A stretch of 64,000 nt of DNA from Sciurus carolinensis (taxonomy: Eukaryota; Chordata; Mammalia; Rodentia; Sciuridae): contig NW_025920105.1 in NCBI RefSeq assembly GCF_902686445.1, positions 930,001 through 994,000 of the forward strand. Reading direction: 5' to 3'. Shown one piece after another: positions 46,886 through 58,383 of this stretch; the stretch's first letter is position 1; each line of letters begins with the position of its first letter. Position numbers and translations under genes: made by a program. Below the pieces are notes generated by a model. It made no database searches and was not told the origin of the DNA. It saw nothing but the letters and a program-made list of their open reading frames with translations.

Positions 46886-47451
46886 ATGTGTGGTGGTGAG
46901 GTAAGGGAATAAGGTTTCACAACATTCCTTTCTTCCTACAAAGAATATGTCACCCCTATAATAAACATTGGTACACAATAACCATTGGGACCACTGCCCT
47001 ACTGTAACCCTTAACTCAGCAATTTAGATATTAACCATATGGACCTAGTAGAGATGGCCACATGAGATTACTTGTCTATCGCTTTAACCACAAGAATAGT
47101 AAGAATAGTCTTAGGTCACATAGAGTTTAGATATTAAGGAAATAAACAATGTATTAGCTCATCGACATAGTTAGATATTCTTAAAACAATTGTGATTAGG
47201 TAAGGATAATCTGTAAGGTTGCTGTTTTCTGCCTATGCTTTGGAAACTTCTTTAATATAACCACAAGACTGCCATTATAGCCTGAAATAAAATGTATATA
47301 AACCCAGCCTTCCCCAGAATAAAGTGGGATTGATTGCACCAGAACTAGAGTCTGTGTCTTTCATTCTCCATCCATCACTGACGCTGTCTCCCTGTGCCCC
47401 ATTTACCTGTGTGGAACCCATGGACTCCTGCTAGGGCTGGACCCTGGCAAC
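46886..47451 (+). mobile_element. LTR of a class II endogenous retrovirus, plus strand
   Basis: GTATATAAACCCAGCCTTCC (TATA box near 47,291) is followed within about 20 bases by AATAAAG (47,318), then by a U5-like stretch ending CTAGGGCTGGACCCTGGCA at 47,451. The left boundary is tentative (TGTGGTGGTGAGG). No internal coding region follows on the right, so this is probably a solo LTR inserted into or beside the minus-strand provirus. Confidence 0.6.
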
Positions 47452-47749
47452 AATTGTATATTTTTATATATTTTATCTATGTATTACTACTACATTTTTA
47501 TTGTGTACTATTTTGTATCCCAATACAATAAAACATTCCCAATATTTTCCAATAAGTTTCTAATGATATATTGATTATTAATATTAAAAAGCAACTACAC
47601 ATGGAGACATGCCATGCCTATGGCCCAAGAGGTAGGATGATCTTTCAACAGGACCATGTCAAGTGTCGGCGTGGTAGGAAATAGATGCAGCATTTGCCCA
47701 TATTGTGCTTTCTTGCACCATGCAGTTTCCAAACATTTGACCCAATGTA
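47452..47749. other. AT-rich DNA right of the plus-strand LTR
   Basis: Host or decayed proviral sequence; no motif decides. The stretch after about 47,600 may begin the retroviral pol relic. Confidence 0.3.
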
Positions 47750-48830
47750 GAATCAGGGTTGACCTGTTATTAAAGACTTTTCTTAACTTGAAAGAAGGAC
47801 AAACAATAGTCTCTCAAGTCAAACAGAAGTCTCACACATCTGGTAGGAATCCAAACAGGACCTATAGGAGTATGAACAGCAAAATATGCTCTCCCCCATG
47901 TAATCAAGGTTACTGGGTCCTACTAAATTAGATCTATTAGAACTCGGTGTCTTACATAAATCTTTTTTAGTGGTTCCTTAGGGGTAAAATGCCTGTCCAA
48001 GGCAGAGGATCAGTCATGTGTATTTTCTTCTTACTGTACATTAAGAGTATTTATTTTCAACAAGGCAATATTGAGAGTATTATTAACAAAAGGAATGCTA
48101 GGTCCTCTTCTCTGTTTTTATTTTAAAAGGCACATTTTAAGTGTCCAATGTGTATGTTTAACTAAGGCCTGTCCAGGAAGATTGTGAGTAATTCCACTGA
48201 TTACAATGGAGTTATATTCCATTGATTACAAAACTGAAGCAAAGGCACTAGAAGTATATACAGGGGCATTGTCAGTTTTTAAACAATAAGGTTTACCAAT
48301 GGTGGCAATGTAAAGAAGCATATGAGAGATACAGGCTGAGACCTTCTCTGAATGTTTTGCACTGGCCCATATAAGGTCTGAGGATGTATCTATAGTAACA
48401 TGTAAGGAGGAATAGGGATAAATGGAGAAAAATCACTTATATCTCTCTGCCAAAGAGCATTAGAATGTAAACCTTGAGGGTTTACACTTTCTGAAGTAGG
48501 AGAAAAAAGGGAGTACAATGACAGCAATTACTAATGATGAAATGGGCCTGTTGAGAGGAAATAGAAAAGGTTCTTATTAAAGAATGAAAATTTTGATGAA
48601 AAAATTGTGTGATTCCATGGCATCTAAAATGAGAGGATAAAGTGATTTTATAGTGGCATCAGTAATAGCATTTTCTTCACGGAGCACTAAATGAAAATAT
48701 TCTGCTTATTGGAGGCTCTGGGTTGCAATTTGCAGACCTCAAAAGAAAAAAAAAGCTGCAACCAAGAACCTGTCATTCTGGGCTTATTCTTGTCTGGATT
48801 GGATATTATTCACTGTCACACACAGAGAAG
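47750..48830 (-). pseudogene. Endogenous retrovirus pol relic (RNase H end / integrase)
   Basis: On the minus strand, frames between about 48,450 and 48,226 match the integrase core of class II (ERV-K / IAP-like) endogenous retroviruses. A WQxD motif places the first catalytic Asp at 48,441-48,443, and a TDN motif gives the second at 48,271-48,273. The spacing of about 57 codons is as expected. A frame change lies between them and a stop follows the second motif near 48,226, before the third catalytic residue, so it is inactive. Upstream (higher coordinates) is probably the end of RNase H; downstream text is too decayed to assign. No gag, protease or envelope is recognisable. The provirus is truncated and ends beside the zinc-finger-type promoter. 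Confidence 0.7.
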
Positions 48831-48839
48831 TCTCCTGGT

Positions 48840-49080
48840 CTCAGACTCCAGGGGCAGGCCTGAAGCTCCACCCAATCAAGAGCACTTAGAACTGTCCAAT
48901 CCTATGTGCTGTCAGGGTGTTGAGGGCGGGCTTCCGCCACCTTCTCCATTTCCCCTGATTCCGCCATATCTGCCATTTGACTCTAGACTTCACTCTCCTG
49001 CTTTGGAGTCCAGGTTGCTCTGCTGTGCAGGTGTTGAAGATACCTACAGATAAGGACTTGCTCCTGAACACCCAGAAATG
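48840..49080 (+). promoter_or_regulatory. Candidate KRAB zinc-finger gene promoter and first exon
   Basis: A small GC-richer island in AT-rich DNA. It has two inverted-orientation-free CCAAT words (CACCCAATCAAGAG near 48,870 and GTCCAATCC near 48,895), GGGCGGGCTTCCGCC, and then a leader that includes GTGTTGAAGATACCTACAGA and AAGGACTTGCTCCTGAACA, ending CCCAGAAATG at 49,080. GTGAGTGATG follows as a splice donor. KRAB zinc-finger genes of clustered families have such a leader exon ending in ATG spliced to the KRAB A-box exon. No KRAB or zinc-finger exon was found in the remaining 15 kb, so this is either the head of a gene extending beyond the window or an orphaned copy. The exon match is from memory of family leaders. 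Confidence 0.45.
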
Positions 49081-49534
49081 GTGAGTGATGAGTAACAACA
49101 TGAGCATGTGGAGGGAGGCTGTTGGAATGGTGGCACTGGCTATGGCAGGAACAGTAGCTGGCAGACCAGGACTCTGTTCAGTCTCTGGAGTCTACAGGCC
49201 AGAGCCATCCTGTGGAGCAGTGCACCCTCAGTCCTGCTGGCCATCCAGGGAGCAGCATGTCATTGGCAGAAACCCCTTATTGCCTTCCTTAATTTTGCAG
49301 GGCATCCTCAACCCCTACCTCAAATACTATCTAGTAGGTACGTGCCTGTGGCCCAGCATCTTCCCAGATGCTGATGATTGAGAGGTGGGCCCTTTATAGT
49401 GATCAGATTTCCAAATTTCAACATGCCATTTTCCTGCAGGAGAGAAAATGTGGCCTATAGGGACCTCGCTTTCTCCTGAGCTAGCTATTTTTCATTTTCA
49501 CTTTTTTTCTTTCCTTTTCTTTGTATTATGTTCC

Positions 49535-49632
49535 TGGAAGGTGAATCTCAGGATGCTTTACTAGTGAGATATATCCCCAGTAATTTTTATTTTTTATTTT
49601 GAGATGGTATCTAGCTTAGTTGCTGAGATTGT
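49535..49632 (-). mobile_element. B1-dID-type SINE fragment
   Basis: GGATGCTTTACTAGTGAGAT, ATATCCCCAGTAATTTTTATT and GAGATGGTATCTAGCTTAGTTGCTGAG are parts of the squirrel-type dimeric SINE on the minus strand. Truncated. Confidence 0.65.
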
Positions 49633-49867
49633 CCTTGTTATGGTTTGATTTAGACTTTTCTACTGCAATTAAGTGTATAATTTTTACAAACATGAATTTA
49701 TATATGGATTTAATTTATATTGTGATTCCTTGATGATTATTATAATAGAGATTTACAATATACATAAATGTCAGGTAATGATAAGTACTCATTTTTCTCT
49801 TATAATTGAAAAATTTCTTGGCTAAAATTATATATAATTTTGTGGATGAATTTTAAAACTTTATGAT

Positions 49868-50170
49868 TTATTTTTTTATTTTATTGAAAGTAAAGCTTGT
49901 TGATTTTTTATTATTGCATTATACTTTTACATAATATTTTGGTTCATTTTGACATAATCATTCAAACATGGAATATATTTTACTTCACTTCATTACCCAG
50001 TAGTTGTACTTTCCCTCTCCTACATTTTCCTCTCTTCCATTTATTTATAGTTTTATAAATTACTGCTTTATAGATGCACAAAACAGAATTGACTATGATA
50101 TATTCATATAGGTACATAGCAATTTTACTGGGATATATAGTGGTTATTTTAGGGTAAATTGTCTTCTTTG
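49868..50170 (-). mobile_element. Possible L1 3' UTR fragment, minus strand
   Basis: An A/T-rich block with TTTTGACATAATCATTCAAACATGG, split here into recognisable words TTTTGACATA and AACATGGAATATA, and CTTTCCCTCTCC resembles sciurid L1 3' UTR text. The paralogous copy near 55.8 kb lacks it, so it is a later insertion. The family is uncertain. Confidence 0.35.
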
Positions 50171-50300
50171 TAATGATGGGATTTATCATCTACACATGGA
50201 TATGTAAGTGAGAAGTGAGTGTTTTATGGACTTCCAATGAATTTATTTTCTCATACGTTCTACATATTTTCTTTCTAAACATGTATACATATGAAATATC

Positions 50301-52616
50301 ATATACATATTTCACATATGTAAAACCTAAACATGGTGTTTTATACTATTTCTTAAACTAGATATACTACAACTAAAATTGTGACTCACTCCTATTAACC
50401 ATTTTCCCCACAGATTATTATTTATCTCTTCCAAGATGTACTTTCACTTGAACCATGCCCCGGGTTTCTATGGTTTGTGTTTGGATGAATACTGTTGTGC
50501 TCTTACATGCTGTTATGGTCACATATGCTGTAATTTCTGTAAGTCTCTGTGACAGTGACCATCATATATCTTCAATAGCAAGTGTTTCCACAAAAAATAA
50601 TAAACTACTCTTGATTTTATGAATATTCATTTGTTTTATATCATCATAAAAATTATTTAGTTTGCCTATGATGGAATTTTATTTTACATTTATGTAAATA
50701 TCTTAAATATTTATATTTTGAATTTTTTATGATTATTAAACACAGATATAAATATCCCCTCTATTAATTGACAGTTCAAGGTATTTGACTTCATTTCTTT
50801 TGTCTTTTCTGACTTTAAAGATAAGAAAACATATCCAAAAAGGCAGATAGTGTTAAATTTCAAGCAAAAAAAGTTTTTCTTTTAATTGATAAAAAAATTA
50901 CATTTTTATTCTCCTGAGTTTGTATTGTAGGTATCTTGTATGTTTTGTATATGGTGGTTGCTTCAAACAAAAATCTAGGACTTATCTCTGAAGATTCTAA
51001 CAGAAAATATAAATAAGGAAAATTTCACTTCCCTATGGCTACAGGAAAATGAATATATTTTGTCAAAATCATTGGTTAAGTAAATTGTTAAATAACATAT
51101 TCACTAAAACATCCACTCCTCTTCCTTGGAGATTTCTTAATGTTTTGACAGTGAATTGTGTGTTCTGTTTTCTAGATTTTGACCTTTAACACAAAATAAT
51201 ATAGGATATGATTTGACAAATCCTAGAAATATGCATAATAATTTATTGTTTTCTGAATAAGTTGTAGAGATAGCAACAAAAGGACATATATTTTTAGAAA
51301 TAGTTACATATTTTTTCTTTAAGATTTTTTATGAACCTTTTAGATTTATTTGTTTTCTGAGTCATACTCAGACTCCAGACCTGTGATGTGCTTTTCTGCA
51401 CCCTGTAATCTCCAAGCACTTACCTCATAAGAAATCTAGGTTGGTAGATCAATTTCTGAAGTAACTTAATATGAAAGAGGGAAAAAATTGTTTTGTTTCT
51501 GGGATATCTTCTCTAGGTACACTTTTCAAAATGAGGAGAAAATAATATTTTTTCAAACATATCCTCTACATCAGGAGCAAATCAGCCTTTGAGGAGTTTT
51601 GAAGGGATTTTATATAGTTCTGTCCCTGGGTAGTTCTCTTTGTGCAGCTGAGTTGCCATTTAATGTCCAGAAAACTGTGTTTTCTCATTTCTTAAATGGA
51701 AATAATACTGGAAAACACAGATGCATAACACTCTTCATGGAGGCTTATAATACATTTATGTACTGTGGCCCACAACTGAAAAACCGACTGGAAAACATGG
51801 TGCAGATACTGATTGTTTAACTATTATCTGCCACTCACATGAATTTTCTTTCAAAAGCTTTTAATAACCTTTGCACTGTGGGCATGAATGCCATTCACAT
51901 TCACAACATAAAATGTTAAAACTTCCTTGTCTGAATTCCAAATTTTATTTCTTTGGTGGTTCAAGGTGGTACCATTGATTCTGTTTCCTTGAACTGCTTT
52001 TATTCTTTCCCCAATAAATGAGTAGTCTGCTCCATGCCTCTATCACCCGTGCTTAGCTATGTTTAGAAAATGACATAGAAGCCTGTATTGTTTTACTGAT
52101 TTGTAAAGGAGGGTTGGGATTACTTCTGACAGGTGTCATTCCTTGTTTAAAAGTGAACAAGGATTTCCCTAGAAAAGCAGCCAAATAAACAATAAGGTAT
52201 ATAAAAGGGCTTTGTTTATATGAAATATATGTGGATATTCTATATACACACATTCGTTCAAGCGAGTCTCTTACCTGCTTTTCTTTTAGGTGAGTATTAT
52301 AATTTCTTACCCATATTTCTTCTCAGGTTCAAAAAACAGGAGAGACACTGCCCTGAGTGAAAGCAGGGAGATTTAAGCAGAAAGCTTCCAGAGGTAGGTT
52401 TTCTCCTTCCAAATGCTGGCCATGGTTCATTCCATTCCAGATACAAGAAAGCAAGCAATATAAATATTAAAAATTATATATATGCACACACACACACCTA
52501 CCCATAGAAATTCTGCCTTTTTCAATAAGTGCCAGTAACCAAGTCCTAAAATAGTAAGAAAAGTTGTATAAATCATGTGATGTATTAGAGGTGTTTGGAC
52601 TTTTAAATTAGACACA
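50301..52616. other. AT-rich DNA without recognised gene
   Basis: About 2.3 kb of very AT-rich sequence. No exon, RNA gene or named repeat is supported. No KRAB A-box-like coding segment is visible here on the plus strand. Confidence 0.4.
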
Positions 52617-52790
52617 TTTTTTTTTGTTTGTACTGGGGATTGAACCCAGGGGCTCTTAACCACTGAGACACATAACTAGTACTTTTTAATATTTTACTTA
52701 GTGTTGCTGAGACTGACTTTGAACTTGCAACATATCTATCTCAGTCTTTCAAGTTGCTGGGATTTAGAGGTGTGTGCCACTATGCCTGGC
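52617..52790 (-). mobile_element. B1-dID SINE (dimeric ID/B1)
   Basis: After T-rich sequence come GTACTGGGGATTGAACCCAG, GGGCTCTTAACCACTGAGAC (ID part), TTTACTTAGTGTTGCTGAGA and GTTGCTGGGATTTAGAGGTG, then GTGCCACTATGCCTGGC (B1 part). Read on the minus strand this is the complete dimeric SINE characteristic of squirrels, dormice and mountain beaver. It is the main basis for the organism call. Confidence 0.88.
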
Positions 52791-52974
52791 AACTGAATTC
52801 ATCTTTATTCCAAGCCCACTTGCTTATTTAGGGACTTTCATCATAGGAAGAAAAATGTCATGAACTGGCAATTAGGTCTAAGGTCAAATTGCAAAATAAG
52901 GAGTTGATTTTTAATTCTGAACCCTCACTGGTCAATTAAGTGGGGCATATGTCAGCAGCAGACTCCAGAAGTTC
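52791..52974. other. DNA between SINE and duplication copy B
   Basis: Short unremarkable stretch with a CACTGGTCAATTAAGTGG partial inverted repeat. No gene. Confidence 0.35.
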
Positions 52975-53187
52975 TGTCCTGTTTCTGCAGAATGCTTTCA
53001 GCTACTATCTGAAATTCTATCTGAACACATATATGCCAGCATTCCAGCAAAATCCTTGATTGTGTGGTGGATTTTGGAGAGGGATGATCATCAAAATCAC
53101 AATTTTATGTATTGTTTTCCTGCATGAGGAGGGTCATGGCCTATAGTCTGTAGATGTCTCAGTTTTTCTTTCTTCCTGAGCTTGTGT

Positions 53188-53361
53188 TTCTTTTTTGGTG
53201 GGATCGTGGCACTGTGCTTTGAACCTCGAGGTGCTTCATCACTGAGTTATATCCCTGATACTTTTTATTTTTTATTAGAAACAGATGCTGAATCAGTCCT
53301 TGAACTTGTGCCCACTCTCATGAGTTGCTAAGATTAGAGATGCGTGCCACACTGGCTGAAC
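53188..53361 (-). mobile_element. B1-dID SINE, diverged
   Basis: GTGGCACTGTGCTTTGAACCT, CTTCATCACTGAGTTATATCC and GTTGCTAAGATTAGAGATGC, then GTGCCACACTGGCTG, have the order of the dimeric SINE on the minus strand. Confidence 0.75.
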
Positions 53362-53520
53362 CTCCTGAATGTTCTAAATGTGAAGCAAAATGTGAAGTCC
53401 AGAACACTGTATCCAAGCCTAAACATATACATATATATCAATAACATCCTAAAATTTCAGCTCCCTGTCCATATTCTCAGTGGCAACTTCCCCTCTTTTC
53501 AGTGTAAGGTCTTGTTTTCT

Positions 53521-53738
53521 GACTGGGTACAATGACACATGCCTATAATCCCAGAGACACAGGTGGCTAAGACATGATGTTTGCAAATTCAAGGTCAACT
53601 TCAGGAATTCAGGTTCAGCATAGCCAACTTAGAAGACCTATCTCAAAATTTTAAAACATGGACTGTGTGTGTAACTCACATTTAACATGCTCCTGTGTCA
53701 AATCCCCAGTACCATAGAAAAAGTCAAAAGCAAAGACT
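53521..53738 (+). mobile_element. B1-dID SINE
   Basis: GACTGGGTACAATGACACAT, GCCTATAATCCCAGAGACAC, TTCAAGGTCAACTTCAGG and GCATAGCCAACTTAGAAGAC make the B1 part. ACTGTGTGTGTAACTCACAT and GTGTCAAATCCCCAGTACC make the ID part, followed by an A-rich tail. Plus strand, opposite to the SINE about 160 bases to the left, so the two could pair as inverted repeats. Confidence 0.85.
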
Positions 53739-55504
53739 TGTTGTTGCTGTTGTTTTTGTTGTTTTTAGTTTTTGAGCATTTCACCTGATAGAAAAATTAC
53801 ATGACCTTTGCAAAAATATGTGTTTGTATTCTTCTTTTGTCTCTGAAAGGGCCAGGTCCCTTGTCACAATGTCTTTTTGTTCAGAGTCCCTGTGGTGGAA
53901 TTTATGTCAGAAGGTATTTCTTCCCCACTCTGGTATTTTCCTGGTACTGTGCTTCAGAGCTCTCTGGCTTTAGGATCCCACAGCTGGCACATATAATGTC
54001 TCTTGAAAGTCTAGTGAATATCAATATTTGGGGCTTTTCTTGTTAGAGAGCAGACTAAATTTGGGGCTTAGATTTTCTAAGGGTAGTAACTGATTTCCCT
54101 AAAGCTGGGAGAAATCTTCTGGTGTGCCCTTCACCCAAAAGTTACTTCAGTTGTTTCCTAACCTTGTCTACTGTGAATACTGCTACAGTGAAGATGATAA
54201 TGCAATCATTTTTTTAACATACTGATAACAAATACTTTGAAAATGCAACCTGAATTATTATTATTGTGTTAATTTTTGAAGAACTTTGAAATTTCAAGAC
54301 TTTTTAAAAATTGGTTCTACTGGAATCATATTCTATCACAGTTTGAAAATGTTTATTTCATCCATATCCATATAATTAGAGTACTAGCTATTCTTTCATT
54401 TTTTAATGGTAGTCATTCTGACAGCTGTACTCAGGCTGCAGAAAGTCTTAAAATTGAATGGTGTGCTAAAATGATGAAGAAAGTTTGTTAGAACCTAGGC
54501 TACCTCATACTCACTAAAAGAAGGTGATGTGAACCTATTTTAGAAATAAACAGGAATCTGTACATTTATTCTTTTTTCTTCATTCTTGGTGGGGATTGTA
54601 GCCCATGGAAATGCTTGCATACCAATGTGGGGCCACATCTTTGTGATATCAGGAGATATACAGATGGAATTTTAGGCTGTATTCCTAAAAAGTTGAATTT
54701 TGGACAAATTCCTTAGAGAAATAATTGGTTACCTCTGGAGTTATTACTGAGGTGAGCTGGGTATTACTGAGGTGAGCTGGAAAACAGGTCTTGTGTAGTG
54801 CTTCACTACCACTTGGGATGCCAGTTGTGGACTGTATTTTCTTTGTTGTGTCTTTGGTTCTAGATAGATAGAAGCTCAAATGTTAGCAACAGCATTGTGC
54901 AGATTATACTGGAAAGTATCTTTTAGGGAAAATTGGAACCCTTGAGATTTAACTCCTCTTCTTTCCTGGTTCTGTGAAATAAAGAACATGAATCTACAAT
55001 TTTCATAGAAAACTACTCATTTTCTCTGATCTTGATACCCATGTATATCTAGTTTCTTTCTCTGTGTGCCCCAGTTAAATTAAAATTCAAACAACAAGCA
55101 ATTTAGAGTTAAATGTGCTACATTTATGACCAAATATGTCCTCCTGTACTCAGGGTGACAGGGGATTTAACTATCCTGTCCCAGTTGTAAGGATCGTTGC
55201 TCAAGAATTGGTATTATCCTCATATATCCCAACATTTCCTGCTCAGTGATGATAGATTTTTACATCCCTCTAAGTTTACATATAAGAGAAATCCCAAACA
55301 GGAGTAGATATTTATTTAGAGCATCCTTGAGTGGAGAGAGAGTCAGGAGGCTCATATTCTTCTGTATTTTTAAAATTATCCCTCTGAATATCTGATTTCT
55401 GGTGGGGGGTGCTTGTGTATAATTCCAGTGTTGCACACATTCTGCACACAATCCCAAACAGTGGTCCATGACTCTGGTTCTAATATCTACCTTTAAGTTG
55501 GATT
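53739..55504. other. AT-rich DNA, no counterpart in duplication copy A
   Basis: No gene recognised. Contains a TTGTTGTTGCTGTTG run at about 53,740-53,765 and a perfect 19-bp tandem duplication TATTACTGAGGTGAGCTGG at 54,742-54,760 and 54,762-54,780. Confidence 0.45.
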
Positions 55505-55945
55505 ATATTATTCATTCAATTTACTTTTCTTGATATAATTGGATTTATATAGGTCCTTTTATCGCACTTAACAAAAACATTATTTACGTACATACGGATA
55601 TGCCTATGCAACTTTATTGTGATTTTTTGGTCTTTATATTACAACAATATTATAAATTTATAATGTGTATTAGTGTCAGGCAATGATAACTTGTACTTTT
55701 GCTTTTATGTTTCAAAGAGTTCTTGGCTAATTATATATAAGTGTAATGTTTCAGGAGAATTTTACACATTTTTGCTTTGATCCCTTCTTTATTTTTGTTG
55801 GGGTATTATTATAGATTGACTTGGAGAAATGGTGATCCTTATAATTAAAGATTTATCATCTATATATGTGGTGTGCAACAGGTTCTGTGATATACTTCTG
55901 TGTATTTTTCTTTTCTCAAATTTATTGTCTTCATAGCATGTTTTC

Positions 55946-56216
55946 ATTCTTCTTCTCATTTATAATAACTGCCCTGGCATGATAATTCTTTTAACATTCA
56001 AACTCTTTTTTGATTTTAATATTTCTTTTGATTTGCATTCCAGATCAAATAAACTTTGGTAAAAATTGAGTTCTACCAATTAATGGATACTTCTTAGAGT
56101 GTTATAAAATGAATGTTATTACTGCTATCACATAATTTTTGGATTTATGACTTAAGATATGAAAAACTCTTAGAGTGATATATACACATGTGAAATAATG
56201 AAACAAAAGATTATTA
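55946..56216. other. AT-rich DNA before the older L1
   Basis: No recognised feature. The last bases (GATTATTATTGAGG) lead into the L1 5' end; no target-site duplication partner was identified at the other end. Confidence 0.4.
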
Positions 56217-58383
56217 TTGAGGCAGGAAAGATGGTGTATTAGAGAGTCACACCATTTCTCCTAGCTCAGTTACCCAGAACTCAAGTAGTGGAAGTACTAC
56301 TTATCCCTGAGGCTTAGAGGAAAAAAATCCTAAGACTGGAGAGTCAATGTGTACCAGTTGTATCAGACTGTTGAACTCATTAAATTGATCTATAAAGGTT
56401 TATCCTGAGTTTACAAATCATCAGTGGAGAGCTTAACCAGGAGTCATTTGAGAGTACACTACAGTTGTGCCAATGGGTAGAGAAAACTCAGATCTTGGAG
56501 ATTATGCCTAGGTCTGCATAAACCTATCTGAGCCTATGAAAGACTTATCTGAGCTTAACAAACCCAAGGAAAATAAGAAACTGAAAGCACTTTTCCCCTG
56601 GTAATCTCAAGTTGGAGAGGCTAGGGAGAATCCAACTCTCTCCAACCCTCTGAGTCCTGTGACTCACAGGAGTTCATAAGTCCAGTTCAATGAATTAGAA
56701 AGTTGATATGGTGGGTGTCAGGACACTTGGCTCTGTTATGGACTTCCTGACTGGTCCTTGGCACTGCCCAGTCCACAACACTCACCTTTCCCTTGCACTC
56801 ACCTAATCTGTCACCTGCCCAGTCCCTGGCTTCCACCCATTTTAGTGTCCTCCCTGTTCTTGGCACATACCAGTTTTCTGACATCCACCTGGATCTGGCC
56901 TGCTCTAATTGCCTGTTTCCTGTGATCACAATCTTTCTTGGCTCTCTGGCCATGAGGGACCCAGTCACCTGTCACCCCCAACCTCACACTCTGTTCACTG
57001 CTCAACATACTAGGCCTGCAGTTTCACTGTGTGGGTCCATATCTCACCCTGGAAAGTTTCCACATCCCTGCCAGACCAACCCAACCCAGGAATTCACTTT
57101 GCCATCTGACCCACAGGCTGGCCTAAGCAGTCTACCATGTCACCAACTGACCTTTTTATTCCACCACAGATCATAATCTATTGGACCTTAGAAGAATATT
57201 GATTCAACATTGCCAGCAACTCATAAAGCTACATGAATCTTACTAAAACTAGGTCACTAAAACCAGATCTATCTATGGGAACTTCTCTTACAGAACCCAA
57301 TGGGGAGCACACACTTGTAATGGATGCAAATCTCCTCCCATTCCACCTCTTACCAATCTCACAAGAAGAAAACTTTAGAAGTCTTAGACCCCAGCTGGGA
57401 AATTGGTGAGCAATACAATAAAAAGGATGGACTCCACAGTCTGCACCCTGTACACTCACCCTCAGTTCACACCTCAAGAAGAAACAAAGTTATTTGGGAA
57501 CAGACAGCAAACACATAGGCTTACCATTTTGTCCAACATAGTCAAAATTACTCCATAATTTCTTAACTTTTCAACAAGATGGTTCGCATTTTTCCTCTTG
57601 GTTATGCTTTGTTTGGTTTTTGGTGTTTTGTTTTAGTTGAATATGTACTGATTGGTTCAAGAACACCTATACATATAAATATTTGTTTTTCCTCATTCAT
57701 AGATTTTTTGTTGAAGGTTGTTAATTTTCATACTTAGTTTTTTGAGGGATGGGGTTTTTGATTAGCAAAGTTTATTTGTGTATTTTTTCCAATACTGTAT
57801 TCTCTATTTCCCTTCTCTTCATCTCCATTTTCTATTATGAACAACCAAATTCTATTCTCTCTTTCTTTCTATTTTTCTTCTATTTTTCTCCTACTTACTC
57901 ATTAACAGCACACCCTATATTACAGTGTATCTGCCTTACTCAACCTTTGATATTGCAAACATTTTCTACCTTCCTATCTCTTCTTTCCTCATACTGAATT
58001 CTAAACTTTACATCTCTTAATGCTATATGATGTATGTAGTCTTTCACTACTACCAATGCAGAGCAGTAATTAATTTTTAGAAGTCTTAGATCACACCTAT
58101 TGGTTGACTTTGTGCTAGATAAAATTTATGATTATTTACATTTTTTACTGATGGAAATTGCTGATACTACTATTTTTGCATATTATACCAAGTAACACTG
58201 AAGATGTCAAAATAGGAACTAAGTACCTAATCTACTGCTATATATTGTTGGCTAGATTGTCCTATGACTCCAAACTCTCAGGGGCTAATAACATAGAGGG
58301 ATACTCTAAATTTATAATATTAAAACTCTCTTGCTTCAGATCAATCCAGATATATGAACAGACACACACACAATATAAAAAAA
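56217..58383 (+). promoter_or_regulatory. 5' UTR of the older L1
   Basis: Non-coding leader. A C-rich, Pro/Thr/Ser-looking section at about 56,740-57,480 has loosely repeated CACTCACCT and CTGTCACC phrases. It is followed by a T-rich section (57,530-58,150) that may include later insertions. Any promoter activity is presumably lost. Confidence 0.6.

Larger units (their letters stand above)
49290..50300 (+). repeat. Segmental duplication, copy A
   Basis: Shares diverged text with about 52,975-53,170 (for example CATTTTCCTGCAGGAG...GTGGCCTATAG versus GTTTTCCTGCATGAGGAGGG...GGCCTATAG). It also matches about 55,505-55,945 (TTATATTGTGATTCCTTGA versus CTTTATTGTGATTTTTTGG; GTCAGGTAATGATAA versus GTCAGGCAATGATAA; TTCTTGGCTAAAATTATATATAA versus TTCTTGGCTAATTATATATAA; ATTTATCATCTA in both). 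Copy A lacks about 2 kb present in copy B and has an AT-rich block at 49,868-50,170 that copy B lacks. Confidence 0.7.
52975..55945 (+). repeat. Segmental duplication, copy B (interrupted)
   Basis: The ends, at about 52,975-53,170 and 55,505-55,945, match copy A (49,290-50,300) in order and orientation. The interior (53,170-55,505) includes two SINEs and about 1.75 kb with no counterpart in copy A, either inserted here or lost there. Divergence is high, so the duplication is old. Confidence 0.65.
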
